Below, piece by piece: positions 17,352 through 25,373 of a stretch of DNA of 64,000 bases (positions within the stretch are counted from its first letter, which is position 1; each line of letters starts with the position of its first letter). The translations under genes were made by a program, and so were the position numbers. The notes under the pieces are model-generated. The model was given only the letters and a program-made list of their open reading frames with translations. It searched no databases and was not told the DNA's origin. Where the stretch lies: positions 1,222,385 to 1,286,384 of the forward strand of contig CBDDOY010000002.1 in assembly GCA_965232165.1 (NCBI GenBank), given 5' to 3'. The DNA is from UBA2779 sp965232165 (GTDB lineage: Bacteria > Spirochaetota > Spirochaetia > DSM-2461).

Positions 17352-17945
17352 TCAATGACAAGCCTGCTGGCGTACGAGGTCTTCCTCGGTGTCGATATCC
17401 ATGTATATCCCCCGATCATCAACATCTATCGGAATAGGGTTTAGGGGCTGGATGACTTTCATGGCCTTATTTGCGGGATTCGCCGCTAAGATGAGCCGGG
17501 CCGCATGGCGGTCTAGGAGTACCGGATGCCCCATTCTGCCCTTGCATATAGGATATACGGCATGACGGCCGTTCATGGATGCGGCGAGGTGAAAGAATGT
17601 TCCCGGCTTGATCGAAATGAGATCGGACAATAGGACAAAGAAGGCATCTGTTCTGAGGGCTCTGATGCCGTGCTGCAGCGATCCGAGCTGCCCCGCCTTG
17701 TAATCAGCATTGTTAATGAGTTCGACATTGCCTTCACTTGGAATTTCGGGTCTTAGGTCAACCGCCCCTTGAACGGCAATCACTCGTTTACAGCATTGCA
17801 GCGCCAATTCCAAGCTATGGCGGAAAATCGTTTTTCCCCTGACTTCTATCAACTGCTTAGATCTGCCCATCCGCCGTGATTCCCCTGCCGCTAACAATAT
17901 ACAATCGGCATCAATTACCGAGTTCTGCATTTCTAGCATCGACAT
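17352..17945 (-). CDS. MobA-like nucleotidyltransferase (molybdenum-cofactor cytidylyl/guanylyl type)
   Basis: About 198 residues from the ATG at 17945. The N-terminal CILLAAGESRRMGRSKQLIE is the nucleotide-binding signature of the MobA/MocA-like NTP transferase family; FFVLLSDLISIKPGTF occupies the place of the usual metal-binding GDQP block; GRMGHPVLLDRHAARLI is the conserved substrate-side segment. The exact product cannot be named. The longer upstream frame runs into a MITE-like repeat and is rejected. No cofactor genes are adjacent, and the ribosome site is weak. Confidence 0.75.
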   Translation of the reverse strand: MSMLEMQNSVIDADCILLAAGESRRMGRSKQLIEVRGKTIFRHSLELALQCCKRVIAVQGAVDLRPEIPSEGNVELINNADYKAGQLGSLQHGIRALRTDAFFVLLSDLISIKPGTFFHLAASMNGRHAVYPICKGRMGHPVLLDRHAARLILAANPANKAMKVIQPLNPIPIDVDDRGIYMDIDTEEDLVRQQACH

Positions 17946-18025
17946 CGGGACATTGTAATGAAAACTGGGACACACCCTCAAGTTAAGGTTGCATATTTGG
18001 GCCGGTAGTCGTATCCTTTTCACTT

Positions 18026-18216
18026 GGGGTGCCTCTAAAAAACCGTTTTTGGAATTTGGCGCAGCTATTTTTCTTCGATGCAAGGCGCCAAGAATTCAAG
18101 CGCAACTGGGTTGCGTGAGTTCTTTGGCAACGCAGCAGCGGTCTGTCTGCGTACACCGCACAGGCAGACGGAAAAGAGCAATCCAAAAACGGAATGGGTT
18201 TTTTAGAGGTGCCCCT
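18026..18216. repeat. MITE-like element (family A), copy 1
   Basis: About 190 bp bounded by inverted ends GGGTGCCTCTAAAAAACC and GGTTTTTTAGAGGTGCCCC. The interior resembles the 163-bp copies at 30722-30884 and 33920-34083 (ATGCAAGGCG, CAACGCAGCAGCGG). It contains no gene and lies immediately upstream of the ribosome site of the gene at 18229. Confidence 0.8.
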
Positions 18217-18228
18217 TGGAGAGTCACG

Positions 18229-18822
18229 ATGAGTAAGATAAAATCTGCCTTAGAACTCGCCTTAGAGAGAACCGCCGATGTAGAAATTGACAAAGAAGCA
18301 GTTCGGCGGGATGAAGTGGTCAATAAGGGAAAAATCCTTGTCGGGCAATTCTTAAATGATCCCGAAGACATTGACCTGGAGAAACAGTGGCAGGAGATAG
18401 AGAAGAAAGAGGCCGCCTGGCTGCGCGAGGGAATGCTGGATATACTCCTTTCAAATTTCACCCTGCCTCGCTATGAGACCGATATGCTTCGTTTGCGAAC
18501 CATCAGTAAAGGATTACAGGCACTTGCTGGAAAAGGGAGCGCCAAGAAAAATATCGGCGATGTAATGGATCAATGTCAGAACCTTTTTAAGCAATACATG
18601 GAGAATGTTGAGCAACTGGAGGAAAGCCTTCGGCTTCAATGGGAGCCGCGCATGAGACAAAAGGAAGAATTACTGAGGCAGCAAACTGGTCAGTCGTTCA
18701 AATTGAGCCCTGATCAAGATCCTGAATTCGCCAAGTCCCTGTCGGAACATCTCGCCGAACTGGATGCCCAATATAATGAGGTGATCCGCAAAGGGAGGAT
18801 GGAAATACGGCGATATATCTGA
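18229..18822 (+). CDS. Hypothetical alpha-helical protein upstream of rarA
   Basis: 197 residues, start ATG 18229 preceded by GGAGAG. The sequence is strongly charged and helical (LEKQWQEIEKKEAAWLREGM, QLEESLRLQWEPRMRQKEEL, YNEVIRKGRMEIRRYI), with no signal or membrane segment, so it is cytoplasmic and probably coiled-coil in part. It is 9 bases before rarA in the same direction and likely cotranscribed. I do not recognise the family. A longer frame extends upstream through the repeat element but lacks support. Confidence 0.75.
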   Translation: MSKIKSALELALERTADVEIDKEAVRRDEVVNKGKILVGQFLNDPEDIDLEKQWQEIEKKEAAWLREGMLDILLSNFTLPRYETDMLRLRTISKGLQALAGKGSAKKNIGDVMDQCQNLFKQYMENVEQLEESLRLQWEPRMRQKEELLRQQTGQSFKLSPDQDPEFAKSLSEHLAELDAQYNEVIRKGRMEIRRYI

Positions 18823-18831
18823 AGCCTGTGT

Positions 18832-21048
18832 ATGGATGACCTCTTCGAGCATTCCAGCATAGCAGAGCCATTGGCGGCGAGAATGAGGCCCCGTGTCATT
18901 GATGAGTTTGTCGGACAGGAGCACATCGTCGGCCCTGGGCGGCTGCTGCGCAGGGCCATCGCCGCCGATCAGATATCGAGTCTCATTTTCTACGGACCGC
19001 CTGGAACGGGGAAAACCACCCTCGCCAGGGTGATCGCCGGAAGCACAAAGAGCCGTTTCATAACGCTGAATGCCGTCTTGACCGGCGTGGCCGATATAAG
19101 ACGGGAAATTGCCGCCGCAAAAGATGCCTGGAAATTCCAAAACCAAAGAAGCATCCTGTTCGTCGATGAAGTGCACCGTTGGAACAAGTCCCAGCAGGAT
19201 GCCCTGCTTCCCTGGGTGGAAAACGGAACTGTCATTCTCATCGGTGCGACCACCGAGAATCCCTACTTCGAGGTGAATAGGGCATTGGTGAGCCGCAGCC
19301 GGGTATTCCAATTGACCAGACTCGAAGAGCATCATCTTTTCACCATCGCCGATGCAGCCCTCAAGGATAGGCAGCGGGGATACGGGCGCTGGTCGGTGGA
19401 ATTCGAATCCGGTGCGCTGGAACATCTGGTACAGGTGAGTGATGGAGACGCCCGGAGTCTGCTCAATGCCCTGCAACTCGCCGTAGAAACCACACCGGCT
19501 GTCTTCCCGTTGCCGGAAGGCCGTTCCATCTACATCACCACGGAGGCCGCCGAGGAAAGCATTCAGCGAAAGGTTCTGCTGTATGACAAGGAGGGCGACT
19601 ACCATTTCGACAGCATTAGTGCCTTCATTAAGTCCATCAGGGGATCGGACCCAGATGCAGCCCTCTACTGGATGGCGATGATGATACGCGCCGGTGAAGA
19701 CCCCAGGTTCATTTTTAGACGCATGCTCATCAGTGCCTGCGAGGACATCGGCCTGGCCGCTCCCGAGGCCATAGGCGTGGTGCAGTCCTGTGCCGATGCC
19801 TTTGACAGGGTGGGCCTTCCGGAGGGGCAATTTCATCTCGCCCATGCCTGCCTCTACCTGGCAACTGCCAGAAAATCCAATTCCTCCCTTGGGTATTTCG
19901 ATGCAGTGAAAGCGGTGGAGGAAGAGACCGGGCGGGACGTGCCTAACCCCCTCAAAGATGCGAGTCGAGATCAACAGGCATTCGGGCATGGTGAGGGGTA
20001 TAAGTATCCTCATGCCTGGCAGAATCACTGGGTCGCTCAGCAGTATCTACCGGACGGCCTCGTAGGCCGGGTGTTTTACCGTCCCGGAAGACTCGGCTAT
20101 GAAGGGCAAATCAGAGACAGTGTAATGAATCGTCGAGAAACACAAATTGCGGCGATGCTGGATGAGAGCGAATGGTTCCATGAAGAAACCCTCACCTATT
20201 CTCCAGGCGATGCCGAACGGGAACGCTGGGTAAGACGGACTGAAAATAACCAAGATTCGATAGTCCTTCGAAAAAGAGAAATCCTATTCTCTAAATGGAA
20301 AGCCCAACGGCACCAACGAGTTCTGATTCCCGTCGATGCCGGGGGATTGCTGCTGTGGGAGGCCCATCGAAGAGTGCCCGAGGGCGGTGTCACCGCACTG
20401 TGCTCCTCGACATCCTCCTACGACGCCCTGAGTTGGCTAGCCGGAGGACTGCCTTTGAGCGAAAGGCCGCGGCTTCTCCTTGGGAGTCTCGACGAGACCG
20501 CTATATTGAAGTGCCTTCACGAAAGCGATGTTCGTTTCGATGTTCTACTGGCTGCCAATTGCGTGGACCGGCTTGCAGGCCATGATGCCAAAGCGATTCT
20601 CACTTCAGTTCGGGGGCTCATGGCGGCACCCGGCCGTCTCTATCTATCCGAAAGTATTCCGGGAGCCGGAACCTGTCTGAGCGACCTCGTCCCAGTTGGT
20701 GCATTGAACTCCTCTGAAGAGGAATTTCGTGCGGCCGAGGTCTCCATTCTTGCGGAACTCGCCTCCGGGATGACAGAGAGCCTTCTGAGCAAACTGTTCA
20801 CCGAATCAGGTTGGCAGGAAATCAAGGTTGAAACCCATGAAGTGCAGGAACAGCGTCGGCTTAGCGGCATAATGCTGGATCGATGGCTGCGTCCGGATCG
20901 TGAAGGCGGCTATGGACATCGCATGGCCAATGCGCTTGGGCAGAGGAAGTGGCAGACTACGGCTGCATCCATCGGGGACCTGCTCAAAGGCGAATGTGTC
21001 GCATGGACAAGCCGATTCCTGGTGATTACGGCTTCAAGCGGCGCATGA
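18832..21048 (+). CDS. rarA: RarA/MgsA AAA+ ATPase fused to a methyltransferase-like domain
   Basis: 738 residues. Residues about 1-430 are RarA, a clamp-loader-like ATPase acting at stalled replication forks: FVGQEHIVGPG, Walker A FYGPPGTGKTTLARVI, Walker B SILFVDEVHRWNKSQQD, sensor GATTENPYFEVN, and the C-terminal block YWMAMMIRAGEDPRFIFRRM. After HGEGYKYPHAWQNHWVAQQY comes an extra segment of about 300 residues. It shows a Rossmann/methyltransferase-like order (LCSSTSSYDALSW, FDVLLAANCVDRL, GRLYLSESIPGAG) but lacks a clear SAM-binding glycine loop. Ordinary RarA is about 430-450 residues. The start is close behind the upstream gene. Confidence 0.9.
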   Translation: MDDLFEHSSIAEPLAARMRPRVIDEFVGQEHIVGPGRLLRRAIAADQISSLIFYGPPGTGKTTLARVIAGSTKSRFITLNAVLTGVADIRREIAAAKDAWKFQNQRSILFVDEVHRWNKSQQDALLPWVENGTVILIGATTENPYFEVNRALVSRSRVFQLTRLEEHHLFTIADAALKDRQRGYGRWSVEFESGALEHLVQVSDGDARSLLNALQLAVETTPAVFPLPEGRSIYITTEAAEESIQRKVLLYDKEGDYHFDSISAFIKSIRGSDPDAALYWMAMMIRAGEDPRFIFRRMLISACEDIGLAAPEAIGVVQSCADAFDRVGLPEGQFHLAHACLYLATARKSNSSLGYFDAVKAVEEETGRDVPNPLKDASRDQQAFGHGEGYKYPHAWQNHWVAQQYLPDGLVGRVFYRPGRLGYEGQIRDSVMNRRETQIAAMLDESEWFHEETLTYSPGDAERERWVRRTENNQDSIVLRKREILFSKWKAQRHQRVLIPVDAGGLLLWEAHRRVPEGGVTALCSSTSSYDALSWLAGGLPLSERPRLLLGSLDETAILKCLHESDVRFDVLLAANCVDRLAGHDAKAILTSVRGLMAAPGRLYLSESIPGAGTCLSDLVPVGALNSSEEEFRAAEVSILAELASGMTESLLSKLFTESGWQEIKVETHEVQEQRRLSGIMLDRWLRPDREGGYGHRMANALGQRKWQTTAASIGDLLKGECVAWTSRFLVITASSGA

Positions 21049-21131
21049 CGATTCCCATTAACGATCAGGACAGTTATATCATTGCCATAGACAAGCCGGT
21101 GAGTATTCATGTTGACCCGACAGGGAATTGA
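21045..21131 (+). pseudogene. Truncated N-terminus, possibly pseudouridine synthase
   Basis: An ATG overlapping the rarA stop (ATGA) opens a 28-codon frame whose YIIAIDKPVSIHVDPTG resembles the 'DKP-G--VHP' start motif of RluA-type pseudouridine synthases. It ends where dispersed repeat C begins. The coupling to rarA suggests a former downstream gene cut off by the repeat. The identification is tentative. Confidence 0.35.
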
Positions 21132-21140
21132 GAATTGTTT

Positions 21141-21345
21141 TAACCACGAATGGGCACGAATGAATGCATAAACCACGAATGGACACGAATTGTTATTTTG
21201 ACCACAGATGAATACAGATGTTTTCATACTTTACCTTCATAAATAACCTATGAGCATCCACATTTCGTGTTTTTCGCGTCTTTCGCGGTTAAAAACCTTC
21301 TGTGTGTTCCGTGTGTTCTGTGATTAATCCGCAGATTGCGCAGAA
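21141..21345. repeat. Dispersed repeat C, copy 1
   Basis: Sequence of the type ACCACGAATGGACACGAA...ACCACAGATGAATACAGATG...TTTCGCGTCTTTCGCGG...CTGTGTGTTCCGTG. A second copy lies at 42918-43155. Repeats of this wording are scattered in many environmental genomes (general recollection) and carry no gene. The piece at 21372-21396 (CGGTTTTTTAGAGATGTCC) is a partial MITE-family-A end. Confidence 0.8.
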
Positions 21346-21413
21346 TTGAGAATGCATAAACCACGAATTCCAAAAGCGGTTTTTTAGAGATGTCCTATAA
21401 GCCGGTATGCTGA

Positions 21414-22595
21414 TTACTCCTCATTTAGGGCCGCTATGCCGGGCAGCACCCTGCCTTCTAGGTATTCCAAGGAAGCGCCGCCTCCGGTTGATACGTGATC
21501 GATTCTCTCACTTAGATTGAATTTATTCACAGCCGCCACCGAATCGCCGCCGCCTAGCACTGTCATCCCATGGCAATCGGCGACTGTCTTAGCGAGTTCA
21601 AGGGTACCTTGGCTAAAGGCATCAAATTCGAACACCCCCATGGGTCCGTTCCAGACCACTGTTCCTGCGTTTGCAATGAGTTTTTTCATCTCAGAAATGG
21701 TCTTGGGTCCAATATCCATAGCTATCTTCCCATCAGGAATGTTTTCATCATCTATCAATTCCGGTTTAGCCGATTCGATGAATTCATCGGCCACAATATG
21801 GTCGCGGGGAAGCAGTATGCTCACTCCTCTACGTGCCGCATTGTCCAGAAAAGAGTGTGCAGTATCGGCATATTCGTTTTCCACTAGGGATTTCCCCACC
21901 GTCTTACCCTGTTCCTTCAAGAAGGTATAAGCCATACCGCCGCCTATGATGAAGGCATCGGCCTTATCAAGAAGAGATTCGAGTACGGCAATCTTCGATG
22001 AAACCTTGGCTCCGCCGATGACGGCGACAAAGGGCTTAACAGGATTTTTTAACACCTTGTCGAAAAAGGAACATTCCTTCTTCATGAGAAGACCGGCATA
22101 CGAGGGGAGAAACTTCGTTACCCCTTCTGTGGACGCGTGGGCACGGTGGGCGGCCCCGAACGCATCGTTCACATATACATCACCCAGCCGTGCAAGGCTG
22201 CGGCAAAAATTCGGTTCATTGTCGGTTTCCTGGCTGTAGAAGCGGGTATTCTCCAATAGCAGTATCTGTCCGCTTCTTAGCATAAGCGCCAACTCCTCCA
22301 CCTCAGGCCCGATGACATCGGGAGCCATGATAACTTCGGCCCTAGTAAGAGCGGCAAGGTGGCCCTGAAGCTGCTTCATGCTGTATTGCATGTTTTTTTG
22401 ACCCTTGGGCCGCCCCATGTGACTCATGATGACCAGGGCAGCCCCTCTGTCTAGTAGATACCTCAGGGTGGGTAATGCACTTCGCATACGGGTATCATCG
22501 GCAATGAGGCCATTTGCTAAGGGAACGTTGAAATCGACTCTTATCAGCACTTTCTTCCCTGAAATATCAATGTTTTCTATCGTTCTGATCGCCAC
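21414..22595 (-). CDS. pgk: Phosphoglycerate kinase
   Basis: A 393-residue glycolytic enzyme that transfers phosphate from 1,3-bisphosphoglycerate to ADP in the cytoplasm. It shows KVLIRVDFNVPL near the N-terminus, LVIMSHMGRPKG, LLLENTRFY, YVNDAFGAAHRAHAST, FVAVIGGAKVSSKI, IIGGGMAYTFLK, VWNGPMGVFE and the C-terminal LGGGDSVAAVNKF, STGGGASLEYLEG. Length is normal. It lies 25 bases downstream of gap, the usual gap-pgk arrangement, and has a CTCCTTTAATGG-type ribosome site on the opposite strand (AGGAGAATC before ATG). Confidence 0.97.
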   Translation of the reverse strand: MAIRTIENIDISGKKVLIRVDFNVPLANGLIADDTRMRSALPTLRYLLDRGAALVIMSHMGRPKGQKNMQYSMKQLQGHLAALTRAEVIMAPDVIGPEVEELALMLRSGQILLLENTRFYSQETDNEPNFCRSLARLGDVYVNDAFGAAHRAHASTEGVTKFLPSYAGLLMKKECSFFDKVLKNPVKPFVAVIGGAKVSSKIAVLESLLDKADAFIIGGGMAYTFLKEQGKTVGKSLVENEYADTAHSFLDNAARRGVSILLPRDHIVADEFIESAKPELIDDENIPDGKIAMDIGPKTISEMKKLIANAGTVVWNGPMGVFEFDAFSQGTLELAKTVADCHGMTVLGGGDSVAAVNKFNLSERIDHVSTGGGASLEYLEGRVLPGIAALNEE

Positions 22596-22619
22596 TTGAT
22601 TCTCCTTTAATGGCTGAAA

Positions 22620-23621
22620 CTATATCAGTTTCTGCGCAAGGTCAACAACTCTCGTCGCATATCCAAACTCATTATCATACCATGCGATAACCTTGACAAA
22701 CCTATGGCCCAGCACCATGGTGGAACCCGCATCAAAGATGGCCGAATGGCTATTGCCCCGGATATCTGAAGAAACCAGCGGGGCCTCCGAGTATTCGAGT
22801 ATGCCCTTCAAATCGCCTTCAGCGGCATTTCTCATTGCCTCATTGATATCCTTCGAGGTGACATCCGTAGAAAGCAGCGCCGTCAGATCAACGGCCGATC
22901 CGGTGGAAATCGGCGTTCGCATGGCCATGCCGTCCAGCCGGCCGGCCAGAGGCGGAATCACCTTACCCATAGACAGGGCGGCTCCTGTACTTGTCGGAAT
23001 AATATTCAAGGCCGCGGCCCGTGCACGCCTTGGATCATTATGAAGGCCATCCATCAATACCTGATCGCCTGTATAGGCATGAATCGCCGTCATAAAACCC
23101 TGTTCAAGTCCGAAGGAATCATGAAGAACCCTGACCACGGGGGCCAGGCAGTTTGTGGTGCAACTGGCATTTGAATAGGCCCGTGCATCATTATCGATTA
23201 TCTCATCGTTCACACCCAAGACGATGGTTTTATCGATTTCATCCTTGGCCGGTGCAGTAAGAATAACCCTCTTGGCGCCGGAGCGGATATGATCCATATA
23301 ACCGCCGCCATCTTCTTCGGCAGCACGGAAGAGTCCGGTGGACTCGATCACCACATCGATTCCCATATTCTTCCAGGGCAATTGTTCGGGCTTGCGTTCA
23401 GTCAGTATCGCAATACTCTCGTCCCCAACGGTAAGAACATCATCTTCGGCCCGAACAGGCCGGTTATAAATTCCGTATGTTGAATCATACTGCAACAAAT
23501 GGACCAAGGTGGCCGCATCTGTCACATCGTTAACCGCGACTATGTCAATTCCCGGTCTTTCAAATGCAATTTTGAAGACGCTGCGCCCTATTCGTCCAAA
23601 TCCGTTGATTGCAATTCTCAT
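22620..23621 (-). CDS. gap: Glyceraldehyde-3-phosphate dehydrogenase
   Basis: 333 residues from the third ATG of ATGATGATG, chosen because MRIAINGFGRIGRSVFK is the conserved N-terminus and TTGGAG lies 8 bases upstream; the open frame extends further to 23735 without homology. It has the NAD-binding INGFGRIGR, the catalytic Cys in NASCTTNCLAPV, IHAYTGDQVLMDG, RARAAALNIIPTSTGAA and the C-terminal WYDNEFGYATRVVDL. It catalyses NAD-dependent oxidation of glyceraldehyde-3-phosphate. It is cotranscribed with pgk. Confidence 0.97.
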   Translation of the reverse strand: MRIAINGFGRIGRSVFKIAFERPGIDIVAVNDVTDAATLVHLLQYDSTYGIYNRPVRAEDDVLTVGDESIAILTERKPEQLPWKNMGIDVVIESTGLFRAAEEDGGGYMDHIRSGAKRVILTAPAKDEIDKTIVLGVNDEIIDNDARAYSNASCTTNCLAPVVRVLHDSFGLEQGFMTAIHAYTGDQVLMDGLHNDPRRARAAALNIIPTSTGAALSMGKVIPPLAGRLDGMAMRTPISTGSAVDLTALLSTDVTSKDINEAMRNAAEGDLKGILEYSEAPLVSSDIRGNSHSAIFDAGSTMVLGHRFVKVIAWYDNEFGYATRVVDLAQKLI

Positions 23622-23652
23622 CATCATTCTCCAATTTTCATACCCGAAGTAC

Positions 23653-23683
23653 CAATATAGAGAAATCGAATATCCAGGGTCAA
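23653..23683 (-). promoter_or_regulatory. Putative sigma-70-type promoter for gap-pgk
   Basis: On the minus strand TTGACC (23678-23683) is followed after 17-18 bases by CTATATT (about 23653-23660), about 35 bases before the gap ATG. The position and spacing suit a vegetative promoter. Confidence 0.5.
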
Positions 23684-23699
23684 GATCGCACATGGCATC

Positions 23700-24289
23700 A
23701 TAATCAACCTGCTTGCCCCAAGGCCGCTGCCTCATGACCAGAATCTACCCGCACCTTATGTCAGTCCTCTTTCTTCATTCGATGGTTCAGGGGGGGCGCA
23801 AGATTGGAGCCACTTCTCTGTGATTCGTGTTCATATCTCTATAAGGATTTATGCCATCTGGATTCTCGTGCCGTGTATGGATGGCCCACAGAATAAGCGG
23901 CTGGCAGTTGTGGGCTTGGCCGAATTATCAATTCATCTTCCTCAACCAATGCGGCCAGTGTCAGCCATTCATGGGTCTGCCATTTTTGGAGTGTCAAACT
24001 GGGACGCTCCTTCCTATCTTGGATCATACGCTAAATACTGCTTTGACCAGTGCTTCATCTCCTCTTAGACGGCATTTATTATACACCTTATGTCTTAGCC
24101 GGGTATGAATGATTGTCCAAACTGACATCTCCATGATCTTTGGAACATTTTAGAGGTGCCCTGCAGTGTCTGAGCCACTTGTTTTTTCTATCCGTGATAT
24201 GTCCATAAGAACAAAGAAACTGGGAAACAGATCAGAGGGCATGCTTGCAGAATAGTCCTCTAAAGGTGAAGACACTGCACTAATTGGAC
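23700..24289. other. Intergenic region with degraded sequence
   Basis: I see no intact gene. Minus-strand fragments such as RPSPQLPAAYSVGHPYTARE (within 23839-24027) read like protein but are broken by stops and not recognised. A partial MITE-family-A end (TTTTAGAGGTGCCCT) is at about 24148-24162. The sequence near 23700-23755 weakly resembles 10150-10200. Confidence 0.45.
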
Positions 24290-24317
24290 TTGACAAATAA
24301 GTAGTCTATTGTATGCT
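24290..24317 (+). promoter_or_regulatory. Putative promoter of the sugar-transport operon
   Basis: TTGACA (24290-24295), a 16-base spacer and TATGCT (24312-24317) lie 34 bases before the binding-protein ATG at 24351, which has an AGGAGG ribosome site. Confidence 0.55.
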
Positions 24318-24350
24318 CAAACAAAAGTCAAACTCACAGGAGGTGTGTTA

Positions 24351-25350
24351 ATGAGAAAGACGTTATCAATTGCAGTGGTTCTGTTGATCGTATTCAGCAT
24401 GTCGGCGTTCGCAGGGGGCGCCGGCAGAAGCGATGATACCTATGAGATCGTATTCATCCCGAAACTTGTAGGAATCCCGTGGTTTACCGCCATGGAAAAC
24501 GGCTTCAAGGATTACGCTGAGGAGGTCGGCGATGTCAAGACGCGCTTTCAAGATCAGCGTGCTTGGCGCCCCCGATACTGACCCAGCCGCGCAGGCGCGC
24601 ATCCTCGAAGACGCGCTTTCGCAAGAACCGGACGCGATCGTTGTCGTGCCCAACGACACAGCAGTACTTGAGCCAATCATGGCTCGCGGCAGGGAAGCCG
24701 GCATCCTCATGGTCTCGCAGGAGGCGCCAGGTATCCAAAATGCTGATCTGGACATCGAATTTCTGATTGCGGAACGCTACGGCGCCGACATGATGGAACT
24801 GTTCGTTCGCGAAGCGGGAACCGAAGGCGGCTATGCGATAATGGTTGGCGGTCTTACCGTAACATCGCACAACCAACGGGCCGATATGGCGGTCAAGTAT
24901 CAGGAAGAGAACTATCCGGGGCTTTATCAGGTGACGAGTCGCCTCGAAGGTTCGGAGAGTGTCGAGGATGCCCAGAACCGGACCCTTGAACTGGCCGCGG
25001 CCTACGACGATCTCGTGGGAATGATCTACATCGGCAGCTTGGGCGCCATCGGCGGTTCGCAAGCGGCGAAGTCGCTCAACCGCGACGACATTGCAATCGT
25101 CGGCGGTTCCGTGCCAAGCCAGGCGAAGTCGTATCTCAAAGAGGGATCGATCGATGCCAACTACATCAGCAATCCGTACCGAATCGGCCGAGACTCTGCA
25201 TACCTGGTGCGCCATCTACTCACCGGCGGAACGATTGCCAATGCTGGAGATCTGCCCGAATATGGGACTCCGGCTATCGACGGAACGGTGGTAACTTTCC
25301 ATGCGCCTTCCGAAGTTACCGCCGAAAACGCGGACTCGTTCGGATTCTAA
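24351..25350 (+). pseudogene. Sugar ABC transporter periplasmic binding protein, one frameshift
   Basis: The ATG at 24351 (ribosome site CAGGAGGTG) starts a signal peptide, MRKTLSIAVVLLIVFSMSAF. The protein then reads YEIVFIPKLVGIPWFTAMEN, GFKDYAEEVG, and shifts frame near 24535 to continue FKISVLGAPDTDPAAQARIL to the stop at 25350. The rest is a complete periplasmic-binding-protein type 1 fold of the rhamnose/autoinducer-2-like class (DAIVVVPNDTAVLEPIMARG, GYAIMVGGLTVTSHN, GMIYIGSLGAIGGSQAAKSL, YLKEGSIDANYISNPYRIG). A one-base error or mutation would explain it. GC is higher than in the flanks. Confidence 0.85.
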
Positions 25351-25373
25351 TCGAACAGAAGGAAGAACGAACC

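Noticed and set aside
23839..24027. Minus-strand frame resembling a small protein
   Set aside because: Broken by stops on both sides and not recognised; treated as degraded sequence.
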